A DNA stretch of 7,320 nt, taken from assembly GCA_030594665.1 (NCBI GenBank), contig JAUVET010000063.1, positions 1 through 7,320 on the forward strand, read 5' to 3'. The notes beneath the pieces are model-generated. The model did not search any database, was not told the origin of the DNA, and saw nothing but the letters and a program-made list of their open reading frames with translations. Origin of the DNA: Methanosarcinaceae archaeon. Lineage in GTDB: Archaea > Halobacteriota > Methanosarcinia > Methanosarcinales > Methanosarcinaceae. Position 1 is the stretch's first letter, and each line of letters begins with the position of its first letter. Shown here piece after piece: positions 5,542 through 7,320 of the stretch. A program made the position numbers and the translations under genes.

Positions 5542-6162
5542 TTGAAAACGCATCAAAAAAGTATAATTGACGACCAATCCGGCTGGATCGATTTTACGTT
5601 ATCCAAAATCGCAATGATAATTGCAAGTGTGATCATCATTACCGCTACATTCCAATTGGCAGCAGATTTTAAAGATATGGGGCGTGAAAACGAACTGGGG
5701 GTTATCGCATTTGATCTCAAGTCTGCCGTGGACAATGTGGGCAGTGATACCTTTGACGCAGGTGTTGAGCGAACATATTCATTTGACATGGAAATGTTCA
5801 GTTTTGACAACGGTTTTTACAATGTTAATGCATCTATCTCCGGCGAGTATGTGAGAATGAGTGCCACAACAAGTGGCGGCAGATCTATACATGCTGTCAA
5901 GCCGCTCATGTTCAGGGTGTTTCCATTTAATGAAAGTACACTCCGAAGTGAACTTGCAGGCAACTTCGGTGATAATGGCACAGTGGATGAACCAATTCAC
6001 AGCAACTACACAACGGTTGTGGAGTTCCTGTCACAAACGAGTGCAAATGAAGTAATGTTAAATACAAGCATGTCTGTTTACATCCAAAAAGCGTTTATTA
6101 ATATATTTATAACCACTGATCCCGGAGTAAGCAAACTTGACTATATCCTTGTTCATCAATGA
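5542..6162 (+). CDS. single-helix, pilin-like membrane protein (2 of 4)
   Basis: A 206-residue protein with a TTG start at 5542, chosen because GGAG (5529-5532) lies 9 bases before it and no ATG is available before the membrane helix. After DDQSGWIDFTLSK (10-22) comes one transmembrane helix (about 22-42, IAMIIASVIIITATFQLA). A long extracytoplasmic domain rich in Ser, Thr, Asn and aromatic residues follows, with several N-x-S/T sequons (for example NAS 96-98, NES 130-132, NYT 155-157) that could be glycosylated in an archaeal surface protein. The gene lies 18 bases after the previous stop and overlaps the next gene by 26 bases. The domain is not recognised. In layout it resembles haloarchaeal DUF7287/DUF7288-type proteins of Tad-like loci, a tentative comparison from memory. 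Confidence 0.75.
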   Translation: MKTHQKSIIDDQSGWIDFTLSKIAMIIASVIIITATFQLAADFKDMGRENELGVIAFDLKSAVDNVGSDTFDAGVERTYSFDMEMFSFDNGFYNVNASISGEYVRMSATTSGGRSIHAVKPLMFRVFPFNESTLRSELAGNFGDNGTVDEPIHSNYTTVVEFLSQTSANEVMLNTSMSVYIQKAFINIFITTDPGVSKLDYILVHQ

Positions 6163-6652
6163 CGAGCGCGGCGTGCTCGAACCGCAGAATGACCTGTTTG
6201 CGACTGCACTATTGGTTATCGGGTTTGTGGTATTTGCGGCTCTCATGTCTAAAGCGTATTTGACATACGACGAACACTCATTCGCTCTTGAGAACTACGA
6301 AGAAGCATCAAGGATCGCACAGGCAATTGCTTCGGATGAATTGCTTCACACCACAAACACAGGCACAGGCACAGGCATCATATCCGCATCAGCACTTGAT
6401 CGGATAAACACTCCGGCGAGTGATGAAACTATGCGTGATATGTTGTTTTCCGGTTTTACGGGCAATTTTGAATTTTCGGTTGAGATTGTGACTGATGACG
6501 AAAAATACCGGTGGACGATCGAACAAATGCCTTCTGGTATAACAAACGGTGATGTGATTGCAGCATCGGTTCCGGTGGTTATTGAATTGAATCCGGCGGA
6601 ATCGGTTGCCGGAACGTTGACAGTAAAAATGAGTAAAAGAGGATGGATATGA
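6137..6652 (+). CDS. single-helix, pilin-like membrane protein (3 of 4)
   Basis: A 171-residue protein with a TTG start at 6137, supported by GGAG (6124-6127) 9 bases upstream, the same spacing as the preceding gene. The start lies inside the previous gene, giving a 26-base overlap. N-terminal DERGVLEPQNDLF (9-21) leads into one hydrophobic helix (about 21-39, ATALLVIGFVVFAALM). RG followed by VL fits the prepilin-peptidase pattern of a basic residue and Gly before a hydrophobic +1 position, so Gly12/Val13 is a possible cleavage site. A helical, acidic stretch (44-70) and a beta-rich domain with TGTGTG (75-80, from a hexanucleotide repeat) follow. The N-terminus resembles haloarchaeal 'RGQ.. 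P.' proteins (DUF7285/DUF7262-like), again tentative. The next gene overlaps its stop by ATGA. Confidence 0.75.
   Translation: MTISLFINDERGVLEPQNDLFATALLVIGFVVFAALMSKAYLTYDEHSFALENYEEASRIAQAIASDELLHTTNTGTGTGIISASALDRINTPASDETMRDMLFSGFTGNFEFSVEIVTDDEKYRWTIEQMPSGITNGDVIAASVPVVIELNPAESVAGTLTVKMSKRGWI
6359..6376 (+). repeat. hexanucleotide ACAGGC repeated three times
   Basis: Three exact ACAGGC copies inside the third pilin-like gene encode Thr-Gly-Thr-Gly-Thr-Gly just after its membrane-proximal helix. Gain or loss of units would keep the frame and only change linker length. Confidence 0.7.
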
Positions 6653-7320
6653 TGGCAAATGGATCGGGACGCGATAAGGATCATTTGAATGCGAACAGCA
6701 AAAACATCCTGACAGACCGGATGGCATTTTCATCTACCATTGACGCAATGTTCTTCCTTGTGATGATATCCGTTGCAGCCGTACTGCTGATGCCATCGAT
6801 CATGGCTGACAACCAATATGATGCCGCAGGATATACTGCAATACAGGAATTTGACACACATCTTTTAGAGTCGCTGCTTAGCAGCAGTGCAGATGATTTT
6901 GAATATGAGATCGAACCGCTTGCTGTCGTGAATATATCTATTCCCTCAAATTCCATAACACAGGGTCCAATGAACACGCTTTTCGGGAAGGAACAGAATC
7001 ACAGGACATTTTCGGATATTGTGGCAGAGAGCATGGCACTCAATTTGATGATGGAAACGAACGGTTCCAAAATATATTTGAATCCGATCGCAAAAGAACA
7101 TTCAACCAGCACGGAGATGAGGATGCAGTCATATCTTGACAGCAAGATCGGAGGACGATATAACTACCGGTTTGAAGCGCACTGGTATCCGGTTTCGGGT
7201 TTTTCGCTTGGAAGCGATATCATTGTAGGGGACACGCCCCCGCATGATGCGATACGCCAGAATGCAAAAATTACATTACCGTTTACTTATGTGACATCGA
7301 ATAATGATGTTTTTGAAACG
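6649..7320 (+). CDS. single-helix membrane protein of the pilin-like cluster (4 of 4, 3' partial)
   Basis: An open frame from ATG 6649 to the window edge (224 codons, no stop), so the C-terminus is missing. It overlaps the previous stop by ATGA, and a second ATG follows directly. GAGG at 6638-6642 serves as ribosome site. A polar N-terminus of about 27 residues is followed by one hydrophobic helix (about 30-52, TIDAMFFLVMISVAAVLLMP). An extracytoplasmic segment (53-165) follows, and then a conserved-looking block with HWYPVSGFSLGS (178-189) and VGDTPPHDAIRQNAKITLP (193-211). From memory this block (W-x-P, G..., G-x-x-PP-x-x-A) resembles haloarchaeal DUF7284 proteins that neighbour GspE-type ATPase and TadC genes. 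I hold that at low to moderate confidence. It is probably co-translated with the three preceding genes as part of one surface complex. Confidence 0.75.
   Translation, partial: MMANGSGRDKDHLNANSKNILTDRMAFSSTIDAMFFLVMISVAAVLLMPSIMADNQYDAAGYTAIQEFDTHLLESLLSSSADDFEYEIEPLAVVNISIPSNSITQGPMNTLFGKEQNHRTFSDIVAESMALNLMMETNGSKIYLNPIAKEHSTSTEMRMQSYLDSKIGGRYNYRFEAHWYPVSGFSLGSDIIVGDTPPHDAIRQNAKITLPFTYVTSNNDVFET

Noticed and set aside
1..7320. CRISPR array, insertion sequence, rRNA or tRNA gene
   Set aside because: No regularly spaced repeats, transposase motifs, terminal repeats with target duplications, or structured RNA signatures were seen. The only mobile-like hint is the short 9-mer repeat.

Overview
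The window looks like chromosomal DNA of a methanogen or methanogen-related euryarchaeon, most likely of the Methanosarcinales or a close lineage. The evidence is a class II histidyl-tRNA synthetase of compact archaeal type, AT-rich archaeal-style promoter elements (purine BRE plus TATA), Shine-Dalgarno sites of GGAG/GAGGTGA type, a multi-CBS protein paired with an ATP-binding UspA protein, a metal-dependent amidohydrolase of the deaminase/chlorohydrolase group, and a run of small one-helix surface proteins typical of archaeal pilus-like loci. The genus cannot be fixed from the sequence alone.

Layout. The left edge (2-82) is the last 26 codons of a + strand protein ending in a helix-turn-helix, probably of the DUF1670 type. 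A roughly 200-base spacer follows, with inverted repeats and a likely terminator for the opposite strand. Then come three minus-strand genes read right to left: the amidohydrolase (1704-2816), a UspA protein (1169-1627) and a four-CBS-domain protein (285-1136). The last two are 32 bases apart and probably form a stress/energy-sensing pair. The stretch 2817-3157 has no intact gene, but holds what may be a broken + strand reading frame. A small basic helical protein (3158-3415, minus) is bracketed by two tiny reading frames that overlap its ends as TGATG.

A roughly 360-base divergent intergenic region (3436-3792) contains three tandem ACAGGAT-type 9-mers and the promoter side of hisS. The hisS gene (3793-5022, +) begins a tight + strand cluster that runs to the right edge. 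Fifteen bases after hisS come four small proteins in a row (5038-5523, 5542-6162, 6137-6652, 6649-end), each with one N-terminal transmembrane helix and an extracytoplasmic domain. Spacing is short or overlapping, and two of them use TTG starts with good ribosome sites.

How the genes fit together. The four proteins at the right look like co-assembled pseudopilin-like or minor-pilin-like components of an archaeal type IV pilus / Tad-like machine. They resemble in layout the DUF728x proteins that in haloarchaea lie next to GspE-type ATPase and TadC genes. That assignment is from memory and layout, so it is tentative. If it is right, an ATPase and a TadC-type membrane protein should be encoded nearby, beyond the window. 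This cluster behind a housekeeping tRNA-synthetase gene is the most interesting part of the window.
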